Assembly: GCA_028583405.1 (NCBI GenBank)
Contig: JAPTMU010000032.1
Span: forward strand, 893,001-957,000
Direction: 5' to 3'
DNA: 64,000 bases
DNA from: Pogonophryne albipinna
Taxonomy: Eukaryota > Chordata > Actinopteri > Perciformes > Artedidraconidae
Part shown: positions 36,801 through 46,486 of the stretch, piece by piece
Numbering within the stretch: position 1 is the first letter of the stretch
Layout of the letters: every line of letters starts with the position of its first letter
Made by a program: the position numbers and the translations under genes
Notes under the pieces: model-generated
The model's database searches: none
What the model saw: the letters and a program-made list of their open reading frames with translations, nothing else
What the model was told of the DNA's origin: nothing

Positions 36801-39800
36801 TTTGTGAAACCTGGAGTTCCTGAATTGGTTGGTAGTGTGAAGTCTGTTGTGGTGGTTCTGTGTGAATGGAGTGAGCGGTCGGACCAGGATGTGAGCAGCT
36901 TCTTGGCGGCCTCCCGGTGTCTCCGGGGTAACCTCAGCTCTGCATGGCTGAATCAAGCCAAACAGACTTTCTTAAAGCAGCGCACTCTGTCTCACAACCA
37001 ATCACCTGTGGCTGCTTTTCAACAGTCACCCTCTTCCACTCGCCCCTTAGAACCATTTATGTCTTTAGGGGGAGATAGTAGGTCAACAGTATAGGCCACA
37101 TAGGTGTTATATACATCATTTGAGAACCTGAAAATGAATATCAGAAGCTGTTCAGTACTGTGTGTCAAGTCTTTTCTGGGACATAAATCTCTAATTAACA
37201 TTAGGTTATGGTTAGACCTTTGGTGAAATGTCAACATTTAGTCTAAGAGCAACTAAAACATGATGATTAAAGTATATAGTGACCATCCCCAAGCTTTAAT
37301 ACAGTATGTCTCATAAATTGCTGGAGCAATTTTTGGGTTGATTACCATTTGCTTCACAGGTTATATGCAAAGGAAACTTGGAAAGCCCGTGGTTGTAGAG
37401 TTTCCTAACGCTGTCATTATCATACGTTATACACAATATTATTTTTATACACTGAGGTTAGTTATTTTAATTGAGTTTGTTTCAAAAAATGATCTCACTA
37501 CTGTGAAGACTTACATCATAAAACATGAAAGGGTCTCAACTTTCCAATCGTACCCTAGTTAAGCAATTCCCAAACCCTAACCCAAAATAAAATGCACCGT
37601 TTTTAGAATAGGTGAAAACGGCATATTAGTACTGCATGGAAACAAAAATAACGGCAGAACTTTTGCGCAAAATTACATTGGATAAGCATAGAGTGGGCCT
37701 GTCTATAAAGGGGAGACCTGTGGGTTCCCCTTTCAGATATCTTGAGGTGAGAGGCAGACCCGGCGCCAGAACAAATCTAAAGGGAGGGCATATGATTTTC
37801 ATGGGAGGGCACACAAAACCGTCACGTGCTGCGGGCCTGCGGCACAATATATATCAAACAGCAAGGCCAACAGCATTGTGTAAAGACGCACACTTATCGC
37901 AAATACATACACAAATAAAGGGCAACATAGAAACCACTTTTGAAACATTGTGTGCGTGGCAGCACAAACACTGGTAAATCACGAGCAAGGCACACTGGTT
38001 AAGGATGGCAGCTTCCTCATCGTTGCACTCGGAGAGAAATAGTAGAGACGGAGACGATGAACTGTTTAGCCCGCCTTGGGCATGGTTCATTTTCCTATGC
38101 ACTGCCTGACTCGGACATGCTGTGGAGTGAACCGTGGTCACCTCTGAGAGGGAGTTGGTTGACAGCTAAAAAAGCTATAATATCAACGACAGCTGACACG
38201 TAATAACGGTTCCGTGCCAGCTGATCTGCACCAAAGTACTCATTTCCTTATTTGTTTCCTCGCGTATCTGTCTCTCTCTCCACAAACTCTCACATGAAAT
38301 GTGTTCTTTTGAGGCGGCATGCAGCAGTCCTTTATCAGTCTGTAATGCGTGTTTCCAGTCGCAAAAACCTTTGACAGTAAAAGCTGCATCAGATGAAGAC
38401 GTATTGACTTTAAACTGTCTACAGGGGAAACAAAAGGCTGCGTCTGCTTTTAACGAATACTCAAGCCATGGTCTGTTGTCATGCAGCGGCAAAAGTGCGC
38501 TTCTTTCCTGAAAACAATCTCCCTGGATAACGATCCAGTTTCACCTGGTTGGGTTTATTAAGCCCAAGATCATCTGGGGCTGTTGGTCTTAGAGCGGTTG
38601 CTGGCCCAATAGTACCTGTTGATGTGCTGCAAGGTAGCGTCTGTAGTGCAGGCACCGGCACGGAGGAGGAGGAGGAGGAGGAGGAGGATGCTGGTGGGTG
38701 TTGTACAGGGTGTGGCAACGCAGGTGGTGATGAGGAGCTGTGCCTCGGAGGACAGCGTTGGTGGCGGCCGCCTTGATGAGTCAAGGCTTGGGCTCGCTAG
38801 CTCAGCCCCGGGGTTTGCCGAGGTCAAGCTTGTGACATTAAGGCGTGCTGCTGCAACGGCAGGTGCAGGGTCGCCAGCAGCACCATCGGCTGCAGCACTT
38901 TCATCGCTATTTCGTTTGAATAAATCCTTAAACCTTTTAAGCCAATTTCTGATGTCCATTTTGTCATTGAAACAGAAATGGGAGTCTACAGAATGCACAA
39001 TAAACAAATCCAGAATAGGCGGCAGAGTGTGACGCTGTGATTGGTCTAAATGTGGACAAATCACAACAGACACATGCATTTATTTGACGTAGCCTGCAAT
39101 TTTTTTTTAGGTACTATCTGACATAACATACATCGTAGCATAAAAGTTCACAGTTTATAATTAAAAAAATAAAATATATATATTTTTTTATTTGTATCAA
39201 ATCAAATCAAGATTTATTTATATAGCACATTTATAAGCGATTTTTGGTGGAGCCAAAGTGCTGTACATATAATAAAAAATAGCCTACAGTAGAGACACTT
39301 TACAGCAAATACAACAACACAGATTGTTCAGAATATCAGTATGAGAAAAACGACACCCTCTGTCCTTAGACCCTCACATCGTACAAGGAAAAACTTCCAG
39401 AGAAAACCCACAGTTTAGAGGGAAACATTTTAAATAATAAAAAACGTGTTTATTGGGGGAGGGCAGGAATGTCAAATGGGAGGGCCTGGCCCTCCCTGGC
39501 CCTCCCACGGCGCCGGGCATGGTGACAGGTCAACGTACCTTTGAGAAAATGGGCATTATTAACCTTATTTTTCCATGTATTTTCTGTATTGACAGCTGAC
39601 ATGTCTGTGCTCTGTGTGCCTGACAGGTCCATGATGTGAAGTTCCAGGTTCAGAATGCAGAGGACAAGGAGGCCTGGATTAAAGCTTTGCTCGATGGCAT
39701 TAATCGAGCAAAGAACAAAATCTTTGATGAGGTAAACACTTCTTAAGGCGAGACACTACAGGCAAAAATATGTATTTATTTATTATATGATTATTATATT

Positions 39801-42800
39801 TATTTTTGTATACAGTGTAGGCTATCTTGCTTCCATACCTTCTTTCAAACATGTAATGCAAACACACACTAAGGTGTTTGTTGTACTTCACTGTGTCTAA
39901 TTGTGTTTGTAGATTCAACCTGCATTTTACAAATACCCCCCTTGCATATTTAAAGCTCAAAAGGATTCAGTAGTGAATGACTGGGCTTCATGTTTTCACA
40001 GGTGACGGTTGATGAAAGCATTAATTTAGACCACGTTACTCGAACAAGGCCCAAAGGGAACCGTAACCGACGGCCACCGACCAGGATACACATGAAAGAG
40101 GTTTGTGTGTGTGTGTGAATGTGAGAATCCATTCATGTGTGTGTGAAATAAGACACTGTGTGGTCAGCTCTGATGCTACCGTAAGTAAGTCCAGATTTGA
40201 CTCTGTGTTGAGTTTCTTGTTTTTCTTGTGCTTAAATGTGGGGTAGGTAATTCACTTCAGAAACACTTGTTGTTATATTCCATGGAATGCTCTTAACATC
40301 CCGATAGCAATGAATACATGAAATGCTTTGACAATAAACACATACAAAAATTTCATCTGTGGAAGCCGTAGTACTGTAAAAAGCACGACCAATCATTTTA
40401 GCCGGCAAAATAACTGGATGGCCTACCTGCCTGTCAGCCTTCCATCTGTCCACAAACTTATCTCGTGCCCTCATTGGTCATGTGCGCGTTCGTGTGTGTT
40501 GGAGGAGGGGCTCTGTGAGGAAGTCTGAAGGAAGAGGAAGATTTTTTTCGGTTACGTAGTTTCAAATTCTAGCGCACTCGAGCTGGTTTCTCCATTCTTA
40601 CCTACCCTACCTTTTAGTGGGTTTCTAATAGTATTTACTGTTTCTCTCTACGTGTATAAAGTATACTACATATTATATTTAGCATATCTTAATATATATA
40701 TATATATATATATATAAGGTCTATTTTTATATTTCCAGTAAAGTTTTATTTTGTCCTGATATGTAAAGTGGGGCACTACAATAAAGTGTCTACTGTGAAG
40801 ACTTACATCATAAAACATGAAAGGGTCTCAGCTTTCCAATCGTACCCAAGTTAAGCAATTCCCAAACCCTAACCCAAAATAAAATGCACCGTTTTTAGAA
40901 TAGGTGAAAACGGCATATTAGTACTGCATGGAAACAAAAATAACGGCAGAACCTTTGCACAAAATTACATTGGATAAGCATAGAGTGGGCCTGTCTGTAA
41001 TTTGATGTAGGTCTGAAAAATTATGTTTCAATTATTATTATATCCATTGCTTATTAACAGAAATATTGTTATTTGTATGCCCTTCTTAACTCATATTGCC
41101 TATGCTTTGCTCTTTTGTATCTTTCTTATCTGCTGACAATGGAAGTTGACACAATTATAATGCCTTCTCTTTTATTAGAAACCAGCACTTATTTTGTATA
41201 ACAGCTTTTATTTTTTTTAATTAAGGTTTATTGTTTTGGTATATCTTTTTAAGTTAAATTTATTTTTGCCTCTATAGGTAGCTGATGTGTCGTCTGATGG
41301 TATCCTGCGTTTGGACCTGGATCTTGAGAATGCCTTGATGCCTAATGGCACCCAGCACTCCAGTGTGGATGGCACTGAAACCCCGAGAGAGGCCATCAAA
41401 GCCTCGACTACTCCGTCCAATGCCGGTGAAAATGCAGAGAAAAGGGAAGATCCTGAGGATGAGGCTCAGACTGAGCCGGGGGTCAGTCCCCAGAAAAAGG
41501 TCATCAAACCTCCCATGCCCCCTACCAAAGAGGCTAAACCTAACCCAACGCCTGAGGATGAGCCAGATAAGGAGGAAGGGTCAGAGAAAAAGGTATGTTT
41601 ATTGCTAAATACCCTCATCATACAATACTGTTCATATAAAATAGTCTGTAAATAGAGGTTAAATGTCCCTCATTGGAAAAAGTGCAATTTCATGTCTTTA
41701 ATAATTATAAAGCAGGTCTAAGTGCAATTTAAATCAAGTCTCAAAATGCTAAATCCACAGAGTAATGCAAAAGCCACCATTTTCAGAAACTGCGCCTTTA
41801 AACAAACTTTCAGGACAACTGTAGGATTTTGATGTCAAATCTATACCTAAAAATAGCGACTTTTTAATCCGATGACAATTGCTCGACCTGTTGCATATAC
41901 CAAAAGGGTTTTCTAGCTTCCTGGTTTACTTCCTGGTCATGCAGCCTGCTGAATATGCTCATTAGTGTTTCTTCTAATAGCAATTTCTTTAAGACTAAAA
42001 AACTCACAGATTTGAAATAGATTTTTCTCTGTTGAAGGAGAGTTTATCAGATATCAAAACTTTGTGTATCAGGATTGTTTCTTAGAAAATGTCAATAGAA
42101 AGACAAAAAGATCATCATGATCATCGTTGCTGATTTTATGCTGCAATACCGCAAGTGGCCACTGTACAATAGTACATGAAAGACTATTCTATACTACATC
42201 AATAAAACACCTAGAATGCAGATACAGAAAGGCCAGAAAGAGAGGGGGCTTAAAGAGACAGGCACTAAAATTGAGTGTTTCAGACAGAGGGTGAACATAT
42301 AAAACCCACAAAATAAAAGTATATTATTTGTCCCCTTTAATGTCTTTTAGGTCCTGAAGCCACCCATGCCTCCATCTAAAGAAGCCAAGCCCACAGCTTC
42401 ACCTGAAGACACAGAGGAGGGGAAAGCTGAGCAGATGTCTGAAAAGACTCCTGATGCCAGGAAGAAGACAGTTCCACCACCAACCCCTCCCAACAAACCC
42501 GGCTCCTGCAGCTCCATTAGCAACCTAGCAGAGGCCTCACAGTCCCACCCTCCTACCCCACCATCAAAAGAAAAGAAACCTTCTGGAGAGCCAGACCAAG
42601 AGGTGGAAGGCACAACAGATGAGGATGAGGAGAATGAAGAAAGTGATAAGAAGGAGGCGACAGGAACAGCTGTGGAAACTGACCTCCCCATTTCTAAAGA
42701 AGCTCCACCTAAACCTGGGAGTCCCAGCGCAGACGGGCAGGTATTTGAAGAAGAATCAGGGGAGACAATAAGTAATGGCATTAAAGTATCTGAAAATGAC

Positions 42801-43679
42801 CCACAAATTCCCAAAGAGCAACTCAGAATGAATTCCAGCCCTCCTCCTACACCCAAGAAGAAGCCTGCTCAGCCCAACTCGCAACAGGCAGACGACAAGA
42901 CAACTGTAACCCAGGCAAAAGAGGGACAGGACCCTGCTGCTTCACTGCAAACAGATACCGCTGCCAGTTCACCTGCAGCAGTAGAGGCTCCACCCAAGAT
43001 TGAGGTCCCCTCAGTCGTCGTCTCTTTGAATACTCCGCTCTCTGACGGCCTCAGCCTGAGTCCGCTGCTCTGTCACCTGCCTGGGGAGAAGAAGAAGAAG
43101 GCGGAGGAGAAGTCTGTGGACAGCGGTCAGCACTCTGACGATGACAGCGAAGGCTCTGGCAACGAAGACACACTGGCAGCTTCCACCGCCGCGTTGAGAG
43201 GAAGCAACCCTGGGCTGGATGTGTTGGACGCCAGCGAGGACGAGATTCAGGTTCCCGTCACTTTGAAGCCAACAAAAGCACCACCCAAGCCTCAGGTCAA
43301 ACCTAAGTTCTTTCCCTGTCGGCACTCCGAGCCCCCTCCTCCGTCTCTTTCACCCTCGACCAAGGCCAGGTCCGCCTCCATTGGAGATCTGCTGTCTGAC
43401 TCGTCAGTCTGTGTTCAGGCACACACAGCTGTGGCACGAAGCAACGCGGCTCCTGGTGATGATTTCATGAAACTTGAGACTGAAGTGGCGCTGGAGATGG
43501 AAAAGACGCAGCAGCTCCTGAGCAGAGTGTCCAAGGCTAAGGGGGGAGCAGACGGAGATGGAGTGCCAGAGGATCTTCTGGCCAAGGCCATGGAGAAGCT
43601 GAAGAAGGCTGATCACGTCCTGAGAGAGGTCCATAAACTGAAAGTTGCAAAGGACTCAAGAAACAGGAACAGCTGGTAA
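18851..43679 (+). CDS. plekho2: plekho2, pleckstrin homology domain-containing family O member 2 (7 coding exons)
   Basis: Proposed spliced product of 709 residues. Exons: 18851-18859, 32985-33134, 33907-34029, 39627-39731, 40002-40100, 41278-41592, 42351-43679; all introns are GT-AG and phase 0. Residues about 17-121 form a PH domain (GWVKK near residue 22, RY at the third strand, VYENE, and the conserved C-terminal-helix Trp at residue 111 in EAWIKAL). Then come a basic linker (NRNRRPPTR), a SDGILRLDLDL motif, a long acidic and proline-rich disordered region with PPxPPxK motifs, and a C-terminal heptad-like helix (about 637-709). The PLEKHO family binds phosphoinositides and scaffolds signalling at membranes; the role in this species is inferred. 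The choice of O2 over O1 rests on the ankdd1a neighbour and sequence likeness. The 9-nt first coding exon is the least certain part. Confidence 0.9.
18950..20653. other. plekho2 intron 1, 5' part
   Basis: Mostly unique-looking AT-rich intron sequence. A 150-codon open frame on the - strand at 19994-20446 has no recognisable domain and no splice or promoter context, so it is not called. Confidence 0.5.
20654..21142 (+). repeat. 489-bp direct repeat, intron 1 copy
   Basis: Second copy of 17123-17611, same orientation. It carries the same CTAAAGTAGAGCATTATCAC and AAAAAAATGCTAACGC landmarks. Confidence 0.9.
21143..22264. other. plekho2 intron 1 sequence without recognised features
   Basis: No exon-like frame, terminal repeats or RNA gene seen. 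Confidence 0.5.
22265..22528 (+). repeat. 23-bp minisatellite, left block
   Basis: About eleven units of ATATACATGCACACACACAG plus AGG or AGC. Some units have CAAACACAG in place of CACACACAG. Because 23 is not a multiple of three, all frames are cycled and long spurious open frames appear on both strands. Confidence 0.95.
22529..24057. mobile_element. Foldback hAT element inserted in the minisatellite
   Basis: Ends TAGGGCTGAACGATATACCG and CAATACCGTGCAGCCCTA with ATATACAT duplicated on both sides (22521-22528, 24058-24065). Large inner arms (about 22600-23040 and 23360-23790) are inverted copies, so most of the element could fold into a hairpin. A short frame at 23197 (MSEAQEDNTGENEDLL, then a stop) resembles the start of hAT transposase first exons; the rest of the transposase is missing. 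Confidence 0.85.
24058..24449 (+). repeat. 23-bp minisatellite, right block
   Basis: About seventeen further units of the array interrupted by the hAT element. Some units have two extra bases (one extra CA). Confidence 0.95.
24466..25540. mobile_element. hAT-derived DNA, truncated
   Basis: Starts with the hAT-like terminus CAGGGCCGGCCCGTAGC just after the minisatellite. It includes the shared block at about 25228-25352 (reverse of 1622-1745). The GCATCTGGTGCTAGCTG stretch near 24810 also resembles the element at 59416-60313. No right terminus found. Confidence 0.5.
25545..26480 (-). mobile_element. 5'-truncated LINE, probably CR1-clade Rex1/Babar type
   Basis: The - strand carries the C-terminal part of a non-LTR reverse transcriptase, followed by a 3' end whose + strand copy reads CCTTTATTTATCCAGGTGTA and CAAGGGAGACCTG, a tail common in fish Rex-type elements. 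The 5' end is truncated. It lies in plekho2 intron 1. Confidence 0.7.
25700..26497 (-). pseudogene. LINE reverse transcriptase C-terminal fragment
   Basis: A 265-codon frame. Motifs: KTKVMLFSK, then CYKYLGIWLDDCLTF (late reverse transcriptase palm/thumb), LPVLDYADLMY, HSALRFVTN, HWYIFIYKAMLGKLPSYI and LSWNSLQ near the end. These are the usual C-terminal blocks of CR1/L2/Rex1-like ORF2. The catalytic YxDD part and the endonuclease are missing, and the first roughly 10-15 codons are probably flanking DNA read in frame. Non-functional relic. Confidence 0.75.
26498..30352. other. plekho2 intron 1, long stretch without genes
   Basis: AT-rich intron. A short hAT-like terminus, TTAGGTATGCACCAATACC, occurs near 27986 without a partner end. 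Otherwise I see no exon, RNA gene or clear repeat. Confidence 0.5.
30353..30700 (+). mobile_element. TTAA-flanked MITE, right end lost
   Basis: Starts AGGTGGGGTAGGTAATTC after TTAA (30349-30352) and follows the 40236-40612 copy closely until AGCGCACTCGA. It then diverges before the expected CCTACCCCACCT terminus. Confidence 0.75.
30701..31694. other. plekho2 intron 1, no recognised features
   Basis: No exon-like or repeat structure identified. Confidence 0.5.
31698..32406. mobile_element. Harbinger-like MITE, TTA duplication
   Basis: Ends TGGCGCATTTCGACTGCAG and CTGCAGTGGAAAAGCGCCA are imperfect inverted copies flanked by TTA (31695-31697, 32407-32409). The interior has GTTTCCACTAGGGGTACC near one side and ATGGAAACGCAGC near the other. 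No transposase. Confidence 0.75.
32410..32984. other. plekho2 intron 1, 3' end
   Basis: AT-rich, ending in a pyrimidine-rich tract (CTCCTTCCTCCATCATGCAG) that forms the exon 2 acceptor. Confidence 0.7.
32985..33134 (+). CDS. plekho2: plekho2 coding exon 2 (PH domain, first half)
   Basis: 50 codons, SAKEEPARRK to KTEIVVYENE, between AG and GTACAC. Contains the GWVKK first strand and the YKERYVHV strand of the PH domain. Confidence 0.92.
33135..33906. other. plekho2 intron 2
   Basis: 772 bp, AT-rich, with the hairpin at 33315-33388. Otherwise nothing recognised. Confidence 0.7.
33315..33388. repeat. Perfect 33-bp-arm hairpin in intron 2
   Basis: Arms 33315-33347 and 33356-33388 are exact inverted copies around an 8-bp loop. 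The core word CATGGTCATTATGAAAAT recurs in the hairpin at 34250. Confidence 0.9.
33907..34029 (+). CDS. plekho2: plekho2 coding exon 3 (PH domain, middle)
   Basis: 41 codons, DLKNCLERLD to SSKPGNK, after TGTTGCAG and before GTGAGC. Holds the LENYDKCHEL and KKHRLILIRS strands. Confidence 0.92.
34250..34317. repeat. Two overlapping short palindromes in intron 3
   Basis: 34250-34267 pairs with 34273-34290 (core CATGGTCATTATGAAAAT). 34287-34301 pairs with 34303-34317 (CATGTGTTTTGGTCC). The second begins inside the right arm of the first. Confidence 0.9.
34318..35497. other. plekho2 intron 3, unassigned
   Basis: AT-rich intron sequence without recognisable features. Confidence 0.5.
35501..36338. 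mobile_element. Harbinger-like MITE, TAA duplication
   Basis: Inverted ends share GAGCCACACGAGAACG / CGTTCTCGTGTGGCTGCAG. TAA is present on both sides (35498-35500, 36339-36341). The interior is GC-richer than the intron and non-coding. Confidence 0.7.
36342..37498. other. plekho2 intron 3, unassigned
   Basis: No exon or repeat termini recognised. Confidence 0.5.
37499..37708 (+). repeat. 210-bp direct repeat, intron 3 copy
   Basis: Nearly identical to 40791-41000, same orientation, from TACTGTGAAGACTTACATCA to GAGTGGGCCTGTCT. Both copies lie in plekho2 introns, flanking exons 4 and 5. Confidence 0.9.
38175..38959 (-). pseudogene. hAT transposase N-terminal remnant (TTF-type zinc finger)
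   Basis: Reading on the - strand from 38959: MDIRNWLKRFKDLF, a Ser/Ala/Pro-rich spacer, DDLGLNKPNQVKL, then in another frame WLEYSLKADAAFCFPCRQF, GFCDWKHA and AASKEH. The CFPC and W-K-H spacing is that of the TTF-type zinc finger found ahead of ZMYM1-like hAT transposases. The DDE/RNase H-like core and dimerisation domain are absent and the two parts are in different frames, so it is inactive. Confidence 0.65.
39195..39310 (-). mobile_element. LINE 3' tail, L2-like
   Basis: Three ATCAA pentamers run into GATTTATTTATATAGCACAT and CCAAAGTGCTGTACAT, the same terminus as at 9481 and 52680. Non-coding. Confidence 0.65.
39627..39731 (+). CDS. plekho2: plekho2 coding exon 4 (PH domain C-terminal helix)
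   Basis: 35 codons, VHDVKFQVQN to NKIFDE, after GACAG and before GTAAAC. Includes the invariant PH-domain Trp in DKEAWIKAL. Confidence 0.92.
40002..40100 (+). CDS. plekho2: plekho2 coding exon 5
   Basis: 33 codons, VTVDESINLD to RIHMKE, after TTTTCACAG and before GTTTGT. Encodes the basic PKGNRNRRPPTR linker after the PH domain. Confidence 0.92.
40236..40612 (+). mobile_element. TTAA-flanked MITE, near complete copy
   Basis: TTAA (40232-40235) precedes ATGTGGGGTAGGTAATTC. The right end is TTACCTACCCTACCT followed by TTTA, a one-base change from TTAA. Same family as 14301-16991 and 30353-30700; lies in plekho2 intron 5. Confidence 0.75.
40691..40717. repeat. TA microsatellite
   Basis: About thirteen TA units in plekho2 intron 5. 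Confidence 0.9.
40791..41000 (+). repeat. 210-bp direct repeat, intron 5 copy
   Basis: Second copy of 37499-37708. Only a few substitutions are visible. Confidence 0.9.
41278..41592 (+). CDS. plekho2: plekho2 coding exon 6
   Basis: 105 codons after CTCTATAG and before GTATGT. Starts VADVSSDGILRLDLDL, conserved in the family, then becomes acidic and proline-rich and ends with KPPMPPTKEAKP and a Glu/Lys run. Confidence 0.92.
41593..42350. other. plekho2 intron 6
   Basis: 758 bp, GTATGT to TCTTTTAG. A short GACAGGCACTAAAATTGAG / CAGACAGAGGGTG stretch near the 3' end resembles the tail of the TTAA element at 61783. No gene content. Confidence 0.6.
42351..43679 (+). CDS. plekho2: plekho2 coding exon 7 (terminal)
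   Basis: 442 codons ending in TAA. Opens VLKPPMPPSKEAKP, a near copy of the motif closing exon 6, then PPPTPPNKPGS and HPPTPPSKEKKP, which look like SH3-type ligands. There are long Glu/Lys/Ser-rich disordered stretches, KFFPCRHSEPPPPSLSP, ARSASIGDLL, and a C-terminal helix with leucine spacing (TQQLLSRV, LLAKAMEKLKKADHVLREVHKL). Confidence 0.93.
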   Translation, partial: VLKPPMPPSKEAKPTASPEDTEEGKAEQMSEKTPDARKKTVPPPTPPNKPGSCSSISNLAEASQSHPPTPPSKEKKPSGEPDQEVEGTTDEDEENEESDKKEATGTAVETDLPISKEAPPKPGSPSADGQVFEEESGETISNGIKVSENDPQIPKEQLRMNSSPPPTPKKKPAQPNSQQADDKTTVTQAKEGQDPAASLQTDTAASSPAAVEAPPKIEVPSVVVSLNTPLSDGLSLSPLLCHLPGEKKKKAEEKSVDSGQHSDDDSEGSGNEDTLAASTAALRGSNPGLDVLDASEDEIQVPVTLKPTKAPPKPQVKPKFFPCRHSEPPPPSLSPSTKARSASIGDLLSDSSVCVQAHTAVARSNAAPGDDFMKLETEVALEMEKTQQLLSRVSKAKGGADGDGVPEDLLAKAMEKLKKADHVLREVHKLKVAKDSRNRNSW

Positions 43680-45109
43680 ATGTCGGCCAGAGCAGGTTGA
43701 CTGGGACCTTTTTCGAATCGACCATTCGCTAATCCTCTCTTCTGAACAGTGGTTGTCCAATCATAGTTTAGCAATCGGCAATAGGCACGGCAAGCCTGTT
43801 AAGCTTTGGATTTCTACACAAACGGTACGTTTTGCAAGGGGCAGAAGTAAAAAGAAATATTGGATATAAAAAGTTTTTTTCTTTTCCTTTCCAAAACTGA
43901 AAACGTGATCGGAAATGTAAGGAATAGATAACATGGTGTATTTTCCCGCTGTAATTTAAGCTGCAATTATTGGCCTTTTTGTGTCTCAATTTGGATACTT
44001 CTGTAAACACTTCGACTGTGTATACTGTACATACATGCATTGTGCATGAATCTTGGGAAACTTTTCCAAAAGCTCTTAAGAGACTCGCTACCTTCCATTC
44101 TTGTTCAATGCTTAACCACGTTCAGAGATTTTTGCCAAGCAAGGATTTCAATCTAGGCACGTCCACCTTTTGGTCCTTATGAGCACTCAATCCAGGTACT
44201 AATAGTGCACTGTGTTTGACCATAGTTGTCAGTGTGAACGCTCTCAAATGAAGAATTGTAGACACAACAGATGCGTGGCTAACTAGCTTACGCTGCTACT
44301 ACTGTACCTATAGTCGCAAATGAGCATTACTTCCAAGGTCTTTCAAGTAGCTTAGCATAACTAGCTCCCTTAGTTTGTGAGTTAAAAAAGCAAGCTCAGT
44401 TTACATCTAGCACTTCCACTTTTTACTGTTATCCCTGTCTTGGATGCTATTAGAGGTTAGCTAACCGTTAGCGGCTCTGTTTTAGGAATGTTGCTCTCTA
44501 GCGACCCAAGCCAACAAGCTATGGTTTCGTTTGACAAGCTATAAAGCCTTGTTCCTTGTAATGTAAAAAACATCCATGCTGTGTTTTTGATCAACTTTTT
44601 GAGCTAGTAGTAGGGCGTTCAGCTAGCTGATCAAATCTGTGACAGTGTCATTTCAGCGGGCAAAATCAACATTTGTTGGCAATTAAATGCGAAGGTGCTT
44701 TTGTCGTAATCTGAGTTAGGGTTTAGCGAACAGTCAATTGATTGACTTTCATTTTGCAGCAGCACATGCAACTCTTCGCTCATAATTAACTATGTGCAAT
44801 TATTTCTAGTTTAACTCTCTCTGCAGCTGCAGGTAATGCTTAACATTCTACTGTGTATTTTTGTTGTTGTATATGAAATATCAAATAACATTTTCAAGAA
44901 CAATTACTTGAAAGTTAATCAGAGAATTAATAATATAATAACAAAACAGTACTTTCATTGAAAAGAACATGGAAGAAAAGTACTAAAAAAGTGTTCATAA
45001 TAATTAGGGGTGGTTCTATGGGGGGCATAGAATGATGATTAAACGATTTCTTGGCTGACGGAATAGGCGTAACTAACGCTATTTGTCTTTCTAGTCAGAC
45101 CCATTAGAG

Positions 45110-45838
45110 CAGGGGTGTCCAACACGTCGATCGCGAGCTACCGGTAGTTCGCAAGCCCTCAATAAGTAGCTCGCCAAGCAAATTCAAAAAGTTAAAAATA
45201 CACAAAAAAAAAAGGAAATGTAATCAAAAGAATCTACCCTATGCATAAACGAGACCTCAATCTTTGCGAACTCTATCTACTTACTACAACTCTATATCTA
45301 TCTAACACCCCTCCTCCCCCCACCCCCCACAATGGATATTGACCAATCACGTTCTTGCAACAGTTTAAAAGGGGAGTGATTAGTAAAATATGCATAAATA
45401 AAAAGAAAGAAAGCTAACTAGGTAAGATAAGATAAGAATAAACAAGTTTAAATGATTTGTCATATTCTAAAGATTTGTCATATTCTAAAGATGTTTGGAG
45501 TATTGAAAAGTATACAGCTCCCTTTCATATGAGTGTTGAGAGCTGTATCCATAAATTCATTTTGTGCTCAAAGTGCTCCAGATTGATGCATTTAACTTCA
45601 ACATTTAAAAAAAATATTTCCCGTGGGTGCATGACCCCGGACCCCCCTAGAGGATGTGAGGTCCACCCCAAAATAAAGCAGGTTCAAATAATTAAATTGC
45701 ATACATTTTCTTTTAGTAAACACTGAAAACGGGTCCCACATGACCCAAACAGCACACAAAGTATTATGTTAAAATGTGCTAAATATATACACTGCAAAAA
45801 ACAATTACTTCATACTGTCTTTGTCTTTTTCGTCCCGC
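45110..45838. mobile_element. hAT fragment
   Basis: Left end CAGGGGTGTCCAACACGTCG, then ATCGCGAGCTACCGGTAG. It includes the three-site block at about 45524-45664. The right end is not recognised. Confidence 0.55.
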
Positions 45839-45850
45839 ATTTATTGTGCC

Positions 45851-46486
45851 TAGGGATGCACATCGTTGACTTTTTTATGATTCCTATACCACTGAACGAT
45901 ACCGATACTCAACGATACATATCGTGATACTTTGAAAATGTATCATCCCACAATTACTCCCATGAAGCGCTTTACGATATAGTTAACATGTCAAATTAAT
46001 ATTAAATTCAATTGTGGGACTTCTTGGACCTTTTTAGTACTGAACAAACAATGAAAAATACATAAAAAATATGAAGAAAACCGATTATGGAATATCTTTT
46101 ATAACACCCGCCATCAGGTGTGAATAGCACATCTTGTCAATGCAAACAGACCGTTATAGCACCATTATAATTAATGTTAAACCTGAGATTCGACTAGAGA
46201 ACAAATAAATAATAGAATAAAGGTAATGAGATCTCGGCATTGCACAAACAAACAAATCTCATCTTTAAAATCAACATTTGCCTTCACTGGTGAGAGAAAA
46301 CAAATCCCATCACAGTTCATTTGTGGGACTTTTACCTTTCTAGTATTGAACAAACAATGAAAAATACATAAAATATGAAGAAAAACTTTTTTTAAAGTAT
46401 CAAAACCGGATCTGATTTCGGTACGGTATACCGTAGCCACCAGTAACCGGTATTTCGGTAATACCGGATACCGGTATGCATCCCTA
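45851..46486. mobile_element. hAT element, perfect 8-bp duplication
   Basis: Ends TAGGGATGCACATCG and CCGGTATGCATCCCTA, flanked by ATTGTGCC on both sides (45843-45850, 46487-46494). Non-coding. Confidence 0.88.

Larger units (their letters stand above)
37755..39521 (-). mobile_element. hAT element with TTF-type zinc finger transposase remnant
   Basis: Ends CAGACCCGGCGCCAGAAC and CCACGGCGCCGGGCATG with GTGAGAGG / GTGACAGG duplicated (7/8). Subterminal GGGAGGGC and GGCCCTCCC words are inverted. The - strand carries the start of a ZMYM1-like hAT protein; the catalytic remainder is deleted. A LINE tail (about 39195-39310) is inserted in it. Confidence 0.75.
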
